Assembly: GCA_965226235.1 (NCBI GenBank)
Contig: OZ245335.1
Coordinates: 1,612,001 to 1,676,000 of the forward strand
Direction of reading: 5' to 3'
DNA from: CAYFZO01 sp965226235
GTDB lineage: Bacteria > Pseudomonadota > Gammaproteobacteria > Poriferisulfidales > Oxydemutatoraceae
Length of the DNA stretch: 64,000 nt
Position numbers and translations under genes: made by a program. Shown in pieces: positions 42,054 to 53,600 of this stretch. The first letter of the stretch is position 1. Each line of letters starts with the position of its first letter. The notes below the pieces were generated by a model, which made no database searches, was not told the origin of the DNA, and was given only the letters and a program-made list of their open reading frames with translations.

Positions 42054-42758
42054 ATGTTGCGTGCTGTCGTTCTGCTTTCCGGAGGCGTTGATTCCGCGAC
42101 CACACTTGCGATTGCCCGCGAGGAGGGGTACGCGTGTTCTGCCTTGAGCTTTGATTATGGCCAGCGCCATCGAGCCGAACTGGAAGCGGCCGCCCGCGTC
42201 GCCACCCAACTCGGCGCCCGAGCGCATCAAATCTATTCGCTGTCGCCGGTGTTGTTTGGCGGATCGGCGCTGACCGACCCAGCGATTCCGGTGCCGGAGC
42301 CTGATCTCGACCCCATGCTGAAGACGCCCGAAGGCGGTGCTTCCCGCGACATCCCCGTCACTTACGTGCCGGCGCGCAATCTGGTGTTTCTGTCGCTGGC
42401 GCTGGCCTGGGCGGAGACCCTCAAGACGCACGACATCTTTATTGGCGCGAACGCAGTGGATTATTCCGGCTACCCGGATTGCCGGCGCGAATTTCTGCTG
42501 GCGTTTCAGACCGCTGCCAACCTGGCGACACGAGCGGGTGTCGGTGGCGCCGATATTCGCATCCACAGCCCGCTGCTCGACTGGAGCAAGCGGGAGATTA
42601 TTCAGCGCGGTGCGGCACTGGGGGTCGACTACGCGCTGACGGTGTCGTGCTACAGCGCCACCCCTGGAGGGCGCGCCTGCGGGCGCTGCGAGTCCTGCCA
42701 GTTGCGCGCGCGGGGGTTCTCCGACGCGGGCGTTCCCGACCCAACCCGGTATGTATGA
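42054..42758 (+). CDS. queC: 7-cyano-7-deazaguanine synthase QueC
   Basis: 234 aa. The PP-loop LSGGVDSATTLA (about 8-19), SFDYGQRHRAEL, the family FIGANAVDYSGYPDCR and the C-terminal zinc-binding cysteines (CYSATPGGRACGRCESCQ) are all present. It converts 7-carboxy-7-deazaguanine to preQ0 with ATP and ammonia. It normally directly follows queE; here the 2-kb tandem array separates them. Confidence 0.95.
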   Translation: MLRAVVLLSGGVDSATTLAIAREEGYACSALSFDYGQRHRAELEAAARVATQLGARAHQIYSLSPVLFGGSALTDPAIPVPEPDLDPMLKTPEGGASRDIPVTYVPARNLVFLSLALAWAETLKTHDIFIGANAVDYSGYPDCRREFLLAFQTAANLATRAGVGGADIRIHSPLLDWSKREIIQRGAALGVDYALTVSCYSATPGGRACGRCESCQLRARGFSDAGVPDPTRYV

Positions 42759-42800
42759 GCCTCTCAAGGCTCCCTCGCGTCTCCCCGCCTGACTGTAGCA

Positions 42801-43418
42801 ACGCCGCCTGCTTCGACCGTCGTCGTCTGCGGCGTCAAATGTTCGCATTCACCACCTGTGGAACAGATGGGCCCCGTAGCGTATTCGCAAGGGCGACGCG
42901 TGCGTCGCTCCTACAACGCGTCCACGCCGCCTGCTTCGACCGTCGTCGTCTGCGGCGTCAAATGTTCGCATTCACCACCTGTGGAACAGACGGGCCTCGT
43001 AGCGTATTCGCAAGGGCGACGCGTGCGTCGCTCCTACAACGCGTCCACGCCGCCTGCTTCGACCGTCGTCGTCTGCGGCGTCAAATGTTCGCATTCACCA
43101 CCTGTGGAACAGACGGGCCCCGTAGCGTATTCGCAAGGGCGACGCGTGCGTCGCTCCTACAACGCGTCCACGCCGCCTGCTTCGACCGTCGTCGTCTGCG
43201 GCGTCAAATGTTCGCATTCACCACCTGTGGAACAGACGGGCCTCGTAGCGTATTCGCAAGGGCGACGCGTGCGTCGCTCCTACAACGCGTCCACGCCGCC
43301 TGCTTCGACCGTCGTCGTCTGCGGCGTCAAATGTTCGCATTCACCACCCGTGGAACAGACGGGCCCCGTAGCGTATTCGCAAGGGCGACGCGTGCGTCGC
43401 TCCTACAACGCGTCCACG
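42801..43418. repeat. 123-bp minisatellite, five copies
   Basis: Five head-to-tail copies (unit starts near 42803, 42926, 43049, 43172, 43295) differing by only one or two bases. Each contains the inverted repeat gcgacgc-gt-gcgtcgc (42893-42908 in copy 1). The period is 41 codons and two plus-strand frames stay open through the array, but no start, Shine-Dalgarno site or known domain supports a gene. There are no spacers, so it is not a CRISPR. Confidence 0.92.
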
Positions 43419-43532
43419 CTGCCTGCCTCGGCTTCCGTTGTCGGTGCTGTCCGACATCCGTTCCCGTATCCGCCAGCGATGCGCGTTGTCCTGCGTACCG
43501 GGACAGCATTGTTTCCTGCTATTATTAAGCAC

Positions 43533-43667
43533 ATGGACTTCTCGCCAGAACACAAAGCTGGCTTCGATACCGACACCATGGCAGGTGGCGGCATGGAGCC
43601 TGTCACGTTCGCCCCTGCCGCCGTTGCGGGCGAGGTCGTGTTGCAGATGGATCAGCGGCCAGCCTGA
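43533..43667 (+). CDS. Possible 44-residue leader ORF upstream of the YeeE/YedE gene
   Basis: ATG 43533 to a TGA that shares its A with the next ATG (TGATG at 43665-43669), an arrangement typical of translational coupling. A possible promoter ttgtcc-18 bp-tattat (43496-43525) would start transcription at the ATG. The product (MDFSPEHKAGFDTDTMAGGG...) has no recognisable family. Weakly supported. Confidence 0.3.
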   Translation: MDFSPEHKAGFDTDTMAGGGMEPVTFAPAAVAGEVVLQMDQRPA

Positions 43668-44884
43668 TGGAGTTGACTACCCAGGTACTGCTTTGGGCGC
43701 TGGCGGTCACGCTGGTCATGGGCGCGGTGGTCAGCAAGACCGGTTTCTGCACCATGGGCGCGGTGTCTGACTGGGTCAACATCGGCGACACCGGTCGGCT
43801 ACGCGCCTGGGTGCTCGCTATCGCGACCGCCATGGTCGGTGTCTCGTTGCTTGACAGCGTTGCGTTGGTGGACATGTCGCTGGTCAACAGCGGCGAAACC
43901 GGCAAACCACCCTACACCACACCTCAGTTCGTGTGGCTGCGTTACGTGCTGGGCGGTCTGTTGTTCGGCATCGGCATGACGTTTGGTTCCGGCTGTGGCA
44001 ACAAGACGATGGTGCGTATCGGTGGCGGCAACCTCAAATCTGTGGTCGTGTTCCTGACGATGGGCGCCGGTGCGTACGCGATGATTTACACGGATTTCAG
44101 CCACGACGCGTTCCTGCGCTGGATGCAGCCGCTGGCGGTAAACTTTGCCGATTACGGCATCGCCAGCCAGAGCATTGCGGATCTGCTCGCAGGTCTTTTC
44201 AGGCTTGATGGAGCCGACCTGCGCCTGATTGTCAGCATCGTGCTCGCCGCCCTGTTGCTGGCGTGGTCGCTGAAGTCGGATGCGTTGCGCGCGAAGTTTG
44301 ACCACGTGCTCGGTGGCCTCGTCGTCGGCATCGCGGTGGCCGCCGCCTGGTTTGTCACCGCTGGCCCGCTTGGGCAGAGCCTGCTGGATGAGATAGAGTT
44401 TCTCGATCAGCGCCCTTACGATGTCGGCGCGCAGTCGCTGACCTTCGTAAAGCCCACGGCGCACTTCTACTACTTCATCCAGGAGGGCTTCGCGTCTCAT
44501 ATCCTCACGTTTGGGTTGGTGGCTTCCGCGGGCGTGGTGCTCGGCTCGTTCCTCTATTCGGTCTTCTCTCGCAATTTTCGCGTCGAGTGGTTTTCCTCCT
44601 GGCGGGATTTCGTTCGCCACATCGCCGGTGGCCTGTTGATGGGGATCGGCGGGGTGCTGTCGCTGGGGTGCACTTTCGGTCAGGCGATCACCGGTGCCTC
44701 GACCCTGGCGCTTGGCTCGTTGGTCACGTTCATTTTCATCGTACTGGGCGCGGCGTTGACGATGAAAGTAGAATACTACCGTCTGGTGTACGAACAGGAA
44801 GCGACCTTCGGCAAGGCGCTCGCAGCCGGGATGGCTGACCTGCGGCTGTTCCCTGCCAGGTGGCGAAAGCTGGATGCGGTCTAG
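43667..44884 (+). CDS. YeeE/YedE-family (TsuA-like) membrane transporter
   Basis: 405 aa with about ten hydrophobic segments in two homologous halves. Conserved Cys-containing motifs SKTGFCTMGAVSDW (Cys28), GSGCGNKTMVR and SLGCTFGQAITG match the thiosulfate-conducting cysteines of TsuA-type proteins. It probably moves thiosulfate or a related sulfur (or selenium) compound across the inner membrane. The C-terminus is short and charged. No TusA-like partner is visible in the window. Confidence 0.85.
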   Translation: MELTTQVLLWALAVTLVMGAVVSKTGFCTMGAVSDWVNIGDTGRLRAWVLAIATAMVGVSLLDSVALVDMSLVNSGETGKPPYTTPQFVWLRYVLGGLLFGIGMTFGSGCGNKTMVRIGGGNLKSVVVFLTMGAGAYAMIYTDFSHDAFLRWMQPLAVNFADYGIASQSIADLLAGLFRLDGADLRLIVSIVLAALLLAWSLKSDALRAKFDHVLGGLVVGIAVAAAWFVTAGPLGQSLLDEIEFLDQRPYDVGAQSLTFVKPTAHFYYFIQEGFASHILTFGLVASAGVVLGSFLYSVFSRNFRVEWFSSWRDFVRHIAGGLLMGIGGVLSLGCTFGQAITGASTLALGSLVTFIFIVLGAALTMKVEYYRLVYEQEATFGKALAAGMADLRLFPARWRKLDAV

Positions 44885-44936
44885 CGATTCACTCTTGCTA
44901 CACTGTTTGGGTGAGGTCGGGATTGGCTTTGATCAT

Positions 44937-45012
44937 GGGTCGTTAGCTCAGTTGGTAGAGCACCGGACTTTTAATCCGATGGTCGCAGGTTCGAGACCTG
45001 CACGACCCACCA
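44937..45012 (+). tRNA. tRNA-Lys (anticodon TTT)
   Basis: 76 nt including encoded CCA. The acceptor stem gggtcgt/acgaccc is perfect, D arm gctc...gagc, anticodon loop cttttaa with TTT at 44970-44972, T arm gcagg-ttcgaga-cctgc. The closing base pair of the anticodon stem is a C-A mismatch, a small deviation from the usual tRNA-Lys. Its position after queC is conserved in gammaproteobacteria; degraded accessory genes begin right after its 3' end. Confidence 0.97.
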
Positions 45013-45064
45013 CACCCCCGGCACCCGGCGCTGCAACGGCGGCTGTCTGCGGACGCAATCGGCC

Positions 45065-45172
45065 ATGAGCAGATTCGGTGGCGCGTGGACGCAGGAAAAG
45101 CTCGACATACTGAAGCACTACCTCGACGCGTATACAACGGCACTGAAGAAACAGCGATTCCGGCTTATGTAA
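45065..45172 (+). pseudogene. tcmP: Three-Cys-motif partner protein TcmP, N-terminal fragment
   Basis: A 35-codon fragment MSRFGGAWTQEKLDILKHYL... TTALKKQRFRLM then stop. It matches the TcmP N-terminus (W(T/S).EKL..L..YL.AYT.ALK....F...YIDAFAGTG) up to just before the nucleotide-binding FAGTG motif. The rest of the gene is deleted. It lies 52 bp after tRNA-Lys and 47 bp before the broken DUF5131 gene, its usual partner. Confidence 0.65.
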
Positions 45173-45219
45173 AAGGATTGCGGCACACATCCTGAAGCAC
45201 CTGTAGTCATATCCGCGTC

Positions 45220-45961
45220 ATGTCTACGAACTCCGCGATCGAATGGGCCGAGGCCACGTGGAATCCCGTTACCGGTTGCACGAAGATCAGCCACGGGTGC
45301 AAGCATTGCTATGCACAGCGCATGTCCGGCAGGCTGCAGGCCATGGGGGTCAGCAAATATGCGGGCGGGTTCTCGGTTACAGTGCATGAGGACGCGCTCG
45401 ACACCCCGCTCGGATGGCGGCGGCCGCGGCTGGTTTTTGTCAACCCCATAGTCCGATCTGTTTCACAAGTCGGTTCCGTTGACCTTCATCGAGTCTGTTT
45501 TCAGGGTTATGAACCGCGCCTCCCAGCATATCTTCCAGGTCCTGACCAAACGCCCGAGCCGCGTCGTCCTGTTGGATGGGAGGCTGCGCTGGACGCCGAA
45601 CATCTGGCTGGGCACGAGTATCGAGTCCGAAAGATGGCTTGGACGACTCGCCGCGCTCGGAGACACCGGCGCCCATACGAAGTTTCTGTCGCTGGAACCC
45701 TTGCTCGGCCCGCTACCGGATCTGCCGCTTCAAGGGATCGACTGGGTGATCGCGGGAGGCGAGTCGGGTCCGGGGGCGAGACCGATGGAGGCAGGCTGGG
45801 TAAGGGGCATTCGGGACACCTGCCTGCAAAACGAGGTTCCGTTCTTCTTCAAGCAGTGGGTCGGCGTCTTCAAAAAGCGAACCGGTCGGATTCCGGATGG
45901 CCGAACCTGGGACCAGATACCTCGATCGGCAGTTGGTCGTCCGCTCCCCGATAGCGGCTGA
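45220..45961 (+). pseudogene. Phage Gp37/Gp68-family (DUF5131) three-Cys protein, frameshifted
   Basis: The first frame has SAIEWAEATWNPVTGCTKIS then HGCKHCYA (Cys20, Cys27, Cys30), the three-Cys motif, and RPRLVFVN. The continuation SDLFHKSVPLTFIESVF, HIFQVLTKRPSR, NIWLGTSIES and VIAGGESGPGARPM is in another frame through 45961. A single-base change near 45447-45450 breaks the gene. Together the two parts give a full-length (about 247 aa) protein. Confidence 0.8.
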
Positions 45962-46034
45962 TGCAGGTAAGGCTGGCGTGTCAACCCAATCCAGATGTGT
46001 CCCCTTTTACCCAAGCTAAAGTGGCCTCTTTCGG

Positions 46035-46193
46035 GCTACTTGACGGTCTTGCATCATGAGGTAGCTGCCTCGTTTGTCCCATATGTGGTGGATCCATATT
46101 TGGAACGGTGATATTCTTTCCGCAAGTTGGTTTTGTCGTGCTGGCGGCAGCGCGGTTGCGTACCTATTCCTCCAAGAGACCCTTTATAACAAC
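46035..46193 (+). other. IS481-end remnant before the giant repeat gene
   Basis: The sequence cgtttgtcccatatgtggtggatcc (46071-46095) matches the terminal part of the IS481 remnants at 5459-5485 and 20991-21015. No transposase coding remains. It extends the open frame of the following gene upstream, but the signal peptide marks the true start at 46194. Confidence 0.5.
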
Positions 46194-47777
46194 ATGCAAC
46201 AGGTTCCGTACCGCGTTCCCCCATATTTCTTTGTTGCCGGACGCTGTCTGCCACTGGCGGGGTTGTTTTTGGCGTTGATGCTCGCCGCCGCTCAGGTTGC
46301 GGCTCAGCAGACGACGCTGGTGACCATCACCGCAGTGGGCACTGTCGGCTCTTCCGGGCTGGTGGAAGTGGACGAAGGCGATGATGTTGTCTTTGAGTTG
46401 ACGCGCACGGGCGACCTGACTTCACCGCTGACGGTGACAGTGGCGATTGACGAAGCGGGAGATGGCAATCAGGTAGCAATGACACCGTTTTCGAGGGATG
46501 TGGTGTTTCCGGCGGGCCAGTCAACGGTGCAACTGAGGGAAAACACGAATGCCGACGATGAGTTCGAGGAGGACACGGAGGTGTCGGCGGGGGTAGCACC
46601 GGCGGCGGTAGCGGAGGGGGAGTCCGGGTATTATGCGGCGGGGTCGCCGGGGTTGGCGTCGGTTCTGGTGCTGGATGACGACATTCCGGAAATGCGCGCT
46701 TATGCTGAGACCACGCAGGTGCGTATCAATGAAAATGGAGGGAAGTATAAGTGGCGTGCCATTGTTGAAGCCGACGAGCGTCCCCATAACAGGATTCTTG
46801 CTATTCGGCTTTTTGTAGCTAACTATCTCTTGGAGAAGGAATCCGTATCCGCCGCATCCGCAGACGACGTCTCATTCCTGCTTCCTGGTGGTTTTGATGA
46901 TGATGAATTACCTGCCTCCCCTCCTGAGGATAGCCCTAAGGATATTCACGGACCGAGCTTTAGTCGGGTGAGTGGGCGTTTGCAGTGGCGTCTTTTTATC
47001 CAGGGGGGTCATGAGTTCATAGTCAAGGATGACGATCAAATGGAAGGAGACGAGACCCTGTTGGTTGATTTTTATCAAGACAACGATAGTGACCCTCGAA
47101 TTAGTCTTATTAATAGCTTACCGGGCAGGCTTGATGTTGATGGTGATGAGGTGTTCCCCGACACGATTATCACCATCGTGGACAACGACTTCGTGACGAT
47201 CGCTGCCAATAATCCGGAAGTGAACGAAGGCGAGGAGATTGTCTTTGAGTTGACGCGCCCGGGCGACACGGCTTCAGAGCTGACGGTGACGGTGGCGATT
47301 GACGAACCGCAAGATGCCAATCGCGTACTTGAGGAGACCGCGCCGTTTACGAAGGAAGCGGTATTTCTGGCGAACGAGCCAACGACGCGACTGACGGTGC
47401 CGACGGTTGATGACGCGATAGCGGAGGCGGAGGCGATGGTGACGGCGATGGTGGTATTTTCGCCGGATTATTCAGCGTCGCCGGGGGATGACGAATACTA
47501 TAACGCTGCGCCGACGCCGGCGTCGCTTCTGGTCCGCGACAACGACACGGCGCTGGTGACCATCACCGCAGTGGGCGCTGTCGGCGATTCCGGGCTGGTG
47601 GAAATGGACGAAGGCGGAATTATTGTCTTTAGGTTGACGCGCACGGGCGACTCGACTTCAGAACTGCCGGTGACGGTGTTGGTTGAAGGAGCGGGAGGTG
47701 GCAATCAGGTAACAATAACGCCGTGCCGTTTTCGACGGAGGAGTTGTTTCCGGCGGGCGACTCAATGTGGCAACTAA
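46194..47777 (+). pseudogene. Giant Calx-beta repeat surface protein, fragment 1 (N-terminal)
   Basis: It starts at ATG 46194 with a signal peptide (LPLAGLFLALMLAAAQVAAQ) and then alternating beta-sandwich modules: VTITAVGTVGSSGLVEVDEG, DDVVFELTRTGDLTSPLTVTV, the acidic VLDDDIPEMR linker, and a second module type ending DDDQMEGDETLLVDF...DNDFVTIA. These are Calx-beta-like repeats, probably Ca-binding through the DxD linkers. The frame is lost at 47720-47729, where gccgt is duplicated (gccgtgccgt); homologous copies have a single gccgt-type segment. Downstream of this point the coding continues in fragment 2. Confidence 0.75.
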
Positions 47778-50563
47778 GGGTGCCCACGATTGCCGACAAT
47801 GAGTTCGAGGAGCACACGACGGTGACGGCGACGGTACGACCGGCGGATGCGGGAACGGAGGGAGGTCCCGGATATTATGCGGTGGGGTCGCCGAGCTCGG
47901 CGTCAGTTCTGGTGCTGGATAACGACATTCCCGAAATGCGCGTTTATGTTGCGACCACGCAGGTGCGTATCAATGAAGGCCGCTCGTATAGTATTGGGGA
48001 GATCATTCTTGAAGCCGACGAGCGTCCCCATGACCGTTCTCTTTTTGTTAATTTGTTTACTGTTGGCTACCGCTTGAAGGACGCATCCGCATCCGCAGCC
48101 GACGTCTCATTCAGCTTTGGTGAGACCTCAATGCGGCTCACCGAGACTGTTAGCATTACAGAGTTTATTCCGGGATCGGACTTTACACGGGTGGATGGGC
48201 GTTGGCGGCTGAATTATCAGCTCAACAATGATTTCGTCAGGCTTAGGCTCACAGCCGAGGATGACGATCAAATGGAAGGAGACGAGACCCTGGTGCTCGA
48301 TTTGAGGCCAGTCAGGAACTCTCGAATCAGCATTATTAGTAGCTTATCGGCTGTCATACTTGATGGTGGGGAGGTGACGACCCCCGACACGATTATCACC
48401 ATCGTGGACAACGACTTCGTGACGATCGCTCTCGATCCTGATGAGCATCCCGATAATCCGGAAGTCGACGAAGGCGAGGAGATTGTCTTTGAGTTGACGC
48501 GCCCGGGCGACACGGCTTCAGAGCTGACGGTGACGGTGGCGATTGACGAACCGCGAGATGCCGATGCCGATCGCGTACTTGAGGACACCGCGCCGTTTAC
48601 GAAGGAAGTGATGTTTCCGGCGAACGAGCCAATGACGCGACTGACGGTGCCGACGGTTGATGACGCGATAGCGGAGGCGAACAAGACGGTGACGGCGGTG
48701 GTATTACCATTACCGCCGGATAGTTCAGTGTCGCCGGGGGATGACGAATACTATAACGCTTCTCTGACGCCGGCATCGGTTGTGGTCCTCGACGACGACA
48801 CGACGCAGGTGACCATCACCGCAGTGGGCGTTGTCGGCCCTTCCGGGCTGGTGGAAGTGATAGAAGGTAGGGAGCTTGTCTTTGAGTTGACGCGCACGGG
48901 CGACCTGTCTTCACCGCTGACGGCGGTGGTGGGGATTGACGAAGCCGGCGGCGACATACTTGCTGATAGCGTCCGGTCGACCGAAGCTGTGGTGTTTCTG
49001 CCGGACATGCCAACGGCACAGCTGGCGGTGCCGACGCCTGGGTCTGCGGGAGGGAGGGACGAGGATTTCGATTTCGAGCCGCACACGACGGTGACGGTGG
49101 TAGTAGTAGCGGCGGCGGTGGCGAAGGAGGATCCCGGATATTATGTGGTGAGGTCGCCGGGGTCGGTGTCGGTTCTGGTGCGGGATAACGACGTTCCCAG
49201 AATAGACATTTATGCTGCCAGCACGCAGGCGAGCGCCAGCGAAGGAAGCAGTTTTAGGCTTCGGGTCATTGCGAAGACGCTATACGACGAGCGTCCCCAT
49301 GTTTTTGATAGCAGGTTTAGTGCTCGACATTTTGCTCTTGCATATTCAAGCGAGTCGAGGAGCGCACGGTTCCGGGAAGACTTTGAGCCGGTAAATGATG
49401 TGGTCGAGATATTCTTTTCAGAATTTCAGCGGGTTAGCGTCGACGGAGGTGTGACCTTCTTTTACCGGCAGGTCGTTGAATTTCCGGCGCTCGTCACTAT
49501 CGATAGGAAGGATGGTATCGATATCGACCTGATGGAAGGAGACGAGTCGCTACTGTTGAAGTTGGAGAGAAGTGCTAATCTTCACCCTCAAATAAGAAGA
49601 CTTAGCCCTGGGTCCAGGGTGACGCTCACCATTGAGGACAACGACTTCGTGACGATCGCTACCGGTCTCGGCATGAGGGTCGCTACCGATCCCGACATGA
49701 GGGTCGCTACCGATCCCGATACGACGCTGGGGGTGGTGGCAAAAGGCATGTCCATCAACTTTGTGCTGACGCGCCCGGCGGGCGACCTGGCTTCAGAACT
49801 GCCGGTGACGGTGATTACCGAAGTCGACGGCATCGCGCCGTCTACGTTTACGCAGACTGTGGTGTTTCCGGCGGGCATGGCAACGGCGCAACTGACGGTG
49901 CCGGCGGTTAATGACGAGGGGATGTCGACAGTGACGGCGGTGGTAATACCGCCGGATCCGCCGGAAACACCACCGGAGAGAACGAGGAGTGGCAAATATT
50001 ACAACGCTGCGTCGACGCCGGCGTCGGTTCTGGTCCTCGATGACGACACGGCGCTGGTGACCATCACCGGAGGTGCAGGTGTCGGCGATTCTTTGCCGGT
50101 GGAAGTGACCGAAGGCGATGAGATTGTCTTTGAGTTGACGCGCACGGGCGACCCGGCTTCATCGCTGACGGTGAGTGTGGCGATTGAAGAACCGCAAGAT
50201 GCCAATCGCGTACTTGAGGAGACCGCGCCGTTTGAGAAGACTGTGGTGTTTCCGGCGGGCCAGTCAACGACGCTACTGAGGGTGCCGACGGTGAATGACG
50301 ATGCGTACCAGCAGCCCACGACGGTGACGGCGGTGGTATCACCGCCGGATACGGTGTTGGGGGAGCCCGGACATTATTATGTGAGGTTGCTGGGGTCTGC
50401 GTCGGTTCGGGTGCTGGATGACGGTTTTCCCGTAATGCGCATTTATATTGCCAGTACGCAGACGCGCCTCAATGAAGGACACGGTGTGTATCAAGCCGGG
50501 ATCGTGATGGATGCCGAGGCGCCGCCTCCTGATAGGGTTTTTTCATTGCATTTTCGAGCATAA
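47723..50563 (+). pseudogene. Giant Calx-beta repeat surface protein, fragment 2
   Basis: An uninterrupted frame of about 946 codons in which the same modules continue: IPEMRVYVATTQVRINEG, ERPHDRSLFVNLF, DDDQMEGDETLVLD, DNDFVTIALDPDEHPDNPEV, EIVFELTRPGDTASELTVTV. The frame is lost at 50532-50533, where two extra bases (ta) lie in cctcctgatagggtttttt compared with cctcctgagggtttttt in the sister modules at about 52890 and 54065. No independent start or Shine-Dalgarno is seen at 47723. Confidence 0.75.
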
Positions 50564-50637
50564 GCGGGAGTGCAGACATCCCGGAAGACTATCCAACGTT
50601 CACTAATCAGTTTGATCCCGGCCATTCAGGATTTAAG

Positions 50638-53600
50638 TTGCTCGAAGGCGGGGTTTACCGGAAGGTCGTGTATAGACCGGTCACCATCAACGATGACGAT
50701 CTAATGGAAGGAGACGAGACGTTTGGGCTTCTGATCGAAGAAGCCCGGATCTCCGCCCGGAATATGTCATTGATCCTCCAGGAAACAGAGGTTTCGGTTT
50801 TAGTATGCCCTGTTCATGAGGTTATCACCATCGTGGACAACGACTTCGTGACGATCGCTCCCGATCTCGCTCCCGACAATCCGGGGGTGGCCGAAGGCAC
50901 GACCATCAACTTTGTGCTGACGCGCCCGGGGGGCGACCTGGCTTCATCGCTGACGGTGACGGTGCAGATTGACGAACCGCAAGATGCCAATCGCGTACTT
51001 GAGGACACCGCGCCGTTTACGCAGGAAGCGGTATTCCTGGCGGGCGCGTCAACGGCGCTACTGACGGTGCCGACGGTTGATGACGCGATAGCGGAGTCGG
51101 ACACGACGGTGACGGCGGTGGTATTACCGCCGGATTCGTCGATAGCGCCACCGACGGGTTTGGAGAGTGGCGAATACTATAACGCTGCGCCGACGCCGGC
51201 GTCGCTTCTGGTCCGCGACAACGACACGGCGCTGGTGACCATCACCGCAGTGGGCGCTGTCGGCCCTTCCGGGCTGGTGGAAGTGATAGAAGGTAGGGAG
51301 CTTGTCTTTGAGTTGACGCGCACGGAGGGCAACCTGTCTTCACCGCTGACGGTGGTGGTGGGGATTGACGAAGCCGGCGGCGACGTACTTGCTGCTGGCG
51401 TCCGGTCGACCGAGGCTGTGGTGTTCCTGCCGGACATGCCAACGGCACTGCTGGAGGTGCCGACGGTTAATGACGAGGATTTCGAGCCGCACACGACGGT
51501 GACGGCGGTGGTATCACCGCCGGATACGGTGTTGGGGGAGCCCGGACATTATGTGGTGAGGTCGCCGGGGTCGACATCAGTTCTGGTGCGGGATAACGAC
51601 GTTCCCAGAATAAACGTTTATGCTGCCAGTACGCAGGCGAACGTCAGCGAAGGAAGCAGCCCCAGGCTTCTGGTCATTGCGGAGACGCTAGACGACGAGC
51701 GTCCCCGTAGTTTCAATAGCAGGTTTAGTGATTCAGCTTTTCCTCTTGCATTTTCAAGCGAGTCGAGGAGCGCACGGTTCCGGGAAGACTTTGAGCCGCT
51801 AAATGAGCTGGTCGATATATTCTTCTCAGAATTTCAGCGGGTTAGCGTCGACGGAGGTGTGACCTTCTTTTACCGGCAGGTCGTTGAATTTCCGGCGCTC
51901 GTCACTATCGATGACGATCTAATGGAAGGAGAGGAGTCGCTACTGTTGAAGATGGAGAGAAGTGCCAATCTTGACCCTCAAATCAGAATTCTTAGCCCTG
52001 GGAACAGGGTGACGTTCACCATTGAGGACAACGACTTCGTGACGATCGCTACCGATCTCAATACGAGGATCGCTACCGGTTCCGAGACGCTGGGGGTGGT
52101 GGCAAAAGGCACGTCCATCAACTTTGTGCTGACGCGCCCGGCGGGCGATCTGGCTCCGGAACTGCCGGTGACGGTGATTACCGAAGTCGACGGCGCCGCG
52201 CCGTCTACGTTTACGCAGACTGTGGTGTTTCCGGAGGGCATGGCAACGGCGCTACTGACGGTGCCGACGGTTAATGACGAGGGAGTGTCGACGGTGACGG
52301 CGCTGGTAATACCGCCGGATCCGCCGGAAACACCACCGACGAGAACGAGTAGTGGCAAATATTACAACGCTGCGTCGACGCCGGCGTCGGTTCTGGTCCT
52401 CGATGACGACACGGCGCTGGTGACCATCACCGCAGTGGGTGCTGTCGGCGATTCTTTGTTGGTGGAAGTGACCGAAGGCGATGAGATTGTTTTTGAGTTG
52501 ACGCGCACGGGCGACCTGGCTTCATCGCTGACGGTGGGTGTGGCGATTGAAGAACCGCAAGATGCCAATCGCGTACTTGAGGAGACCGCACCGTTTGAGA
52601 AGACTATGTTGTTTCCGGCGGGCGAGTCAACGGTGCAACTGACGGTGCCGACGGTTAATGACCCTGCGTACGAGCAGCCCACCACGGTGACGGCGGTGGT
52701 ATCACTGCCGGATACGGTGTTGGGGGAGCCCGGACATTATTATGTGAGGTCGCCGGGGTCTGCGTCGGTTCGGGTGCTGGATGACGGTTTTCCCGCAATG
52801 CGCATTTATATTGCCAGTACGCAGACGAGCATCAATGAAGGACACGGTGTGTATCAAGCCGGGATCGTGCTGGATGCCGAGGCACCGCCTCCTGAGGGTT
52901 TTTTCATTTCATTTTCGACCAAAAGCAGAAGTGCAGAATCCCCGGAAGACTATCCAGCGAAAAGTAATATGTTTAATCCCGGCCATTCAGGATTTAAGTT
53001 GCTCGAAGACGGGGTTTACCGGAAGGTCGTGTATGACCGGTTGCGCATCCACGATGACGATCTAATGGAAGGAGACGAGAGGTTTGGGCTTGTGATCGAA
53101 ATGAGCCCGGCTCTCGCCGTTGAATATGTCATTGATCCTAGAAAACTAGATGGAGGTACCCTTCACGGGTTTGTCACCATCGTGGACAACGACTTCGTGA
53201 CGATCGCTCTCGATCCTGATGAGCATCCCGATAAGCTGGGGGTGGCCGAAGGCAATGAGATTGTTTTTGAGCTGACGCGCCCGGGGGGCGACCTGGCTTC
53301 AGAGCTGACGGTGACGGTGCAGATTGGCGAACCGCGAGATCGCAATCGCGTACTTGAGGACACCGCGCCGTTTGAGAAGGAAGTGATGTTTCTGGCGGGC
53401 GAGTCAACGACGCAACTGACGGTGCGGACGGTTGATGACGATGCGTACGAGCCGCCCACGACGGTGACGGTGGTGGTATTACCGCCGGATCCGTCGATAC
53501 TACCACCGAGGGGTTTGGAGAGTGGCGAATACTATAACGCTGCGTCGACGCCGGCGTCGCTTCTGGTCTTCGACAACGACACGACGGTGGTGACCATCAC

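Noticed and set aside
42801..43418. CRISPR array
   Set aside because: Units are 123 bp and contiguous with no unique spacers, and no cas genes are nearby.
42479..43528. 349-codon plus-strand frame through the 3' end of queC and the 123-bp repeats
   Set aside because: It begins inside queC in another frame and is open only because the repeat period is divisible by three; no start signal or domain.
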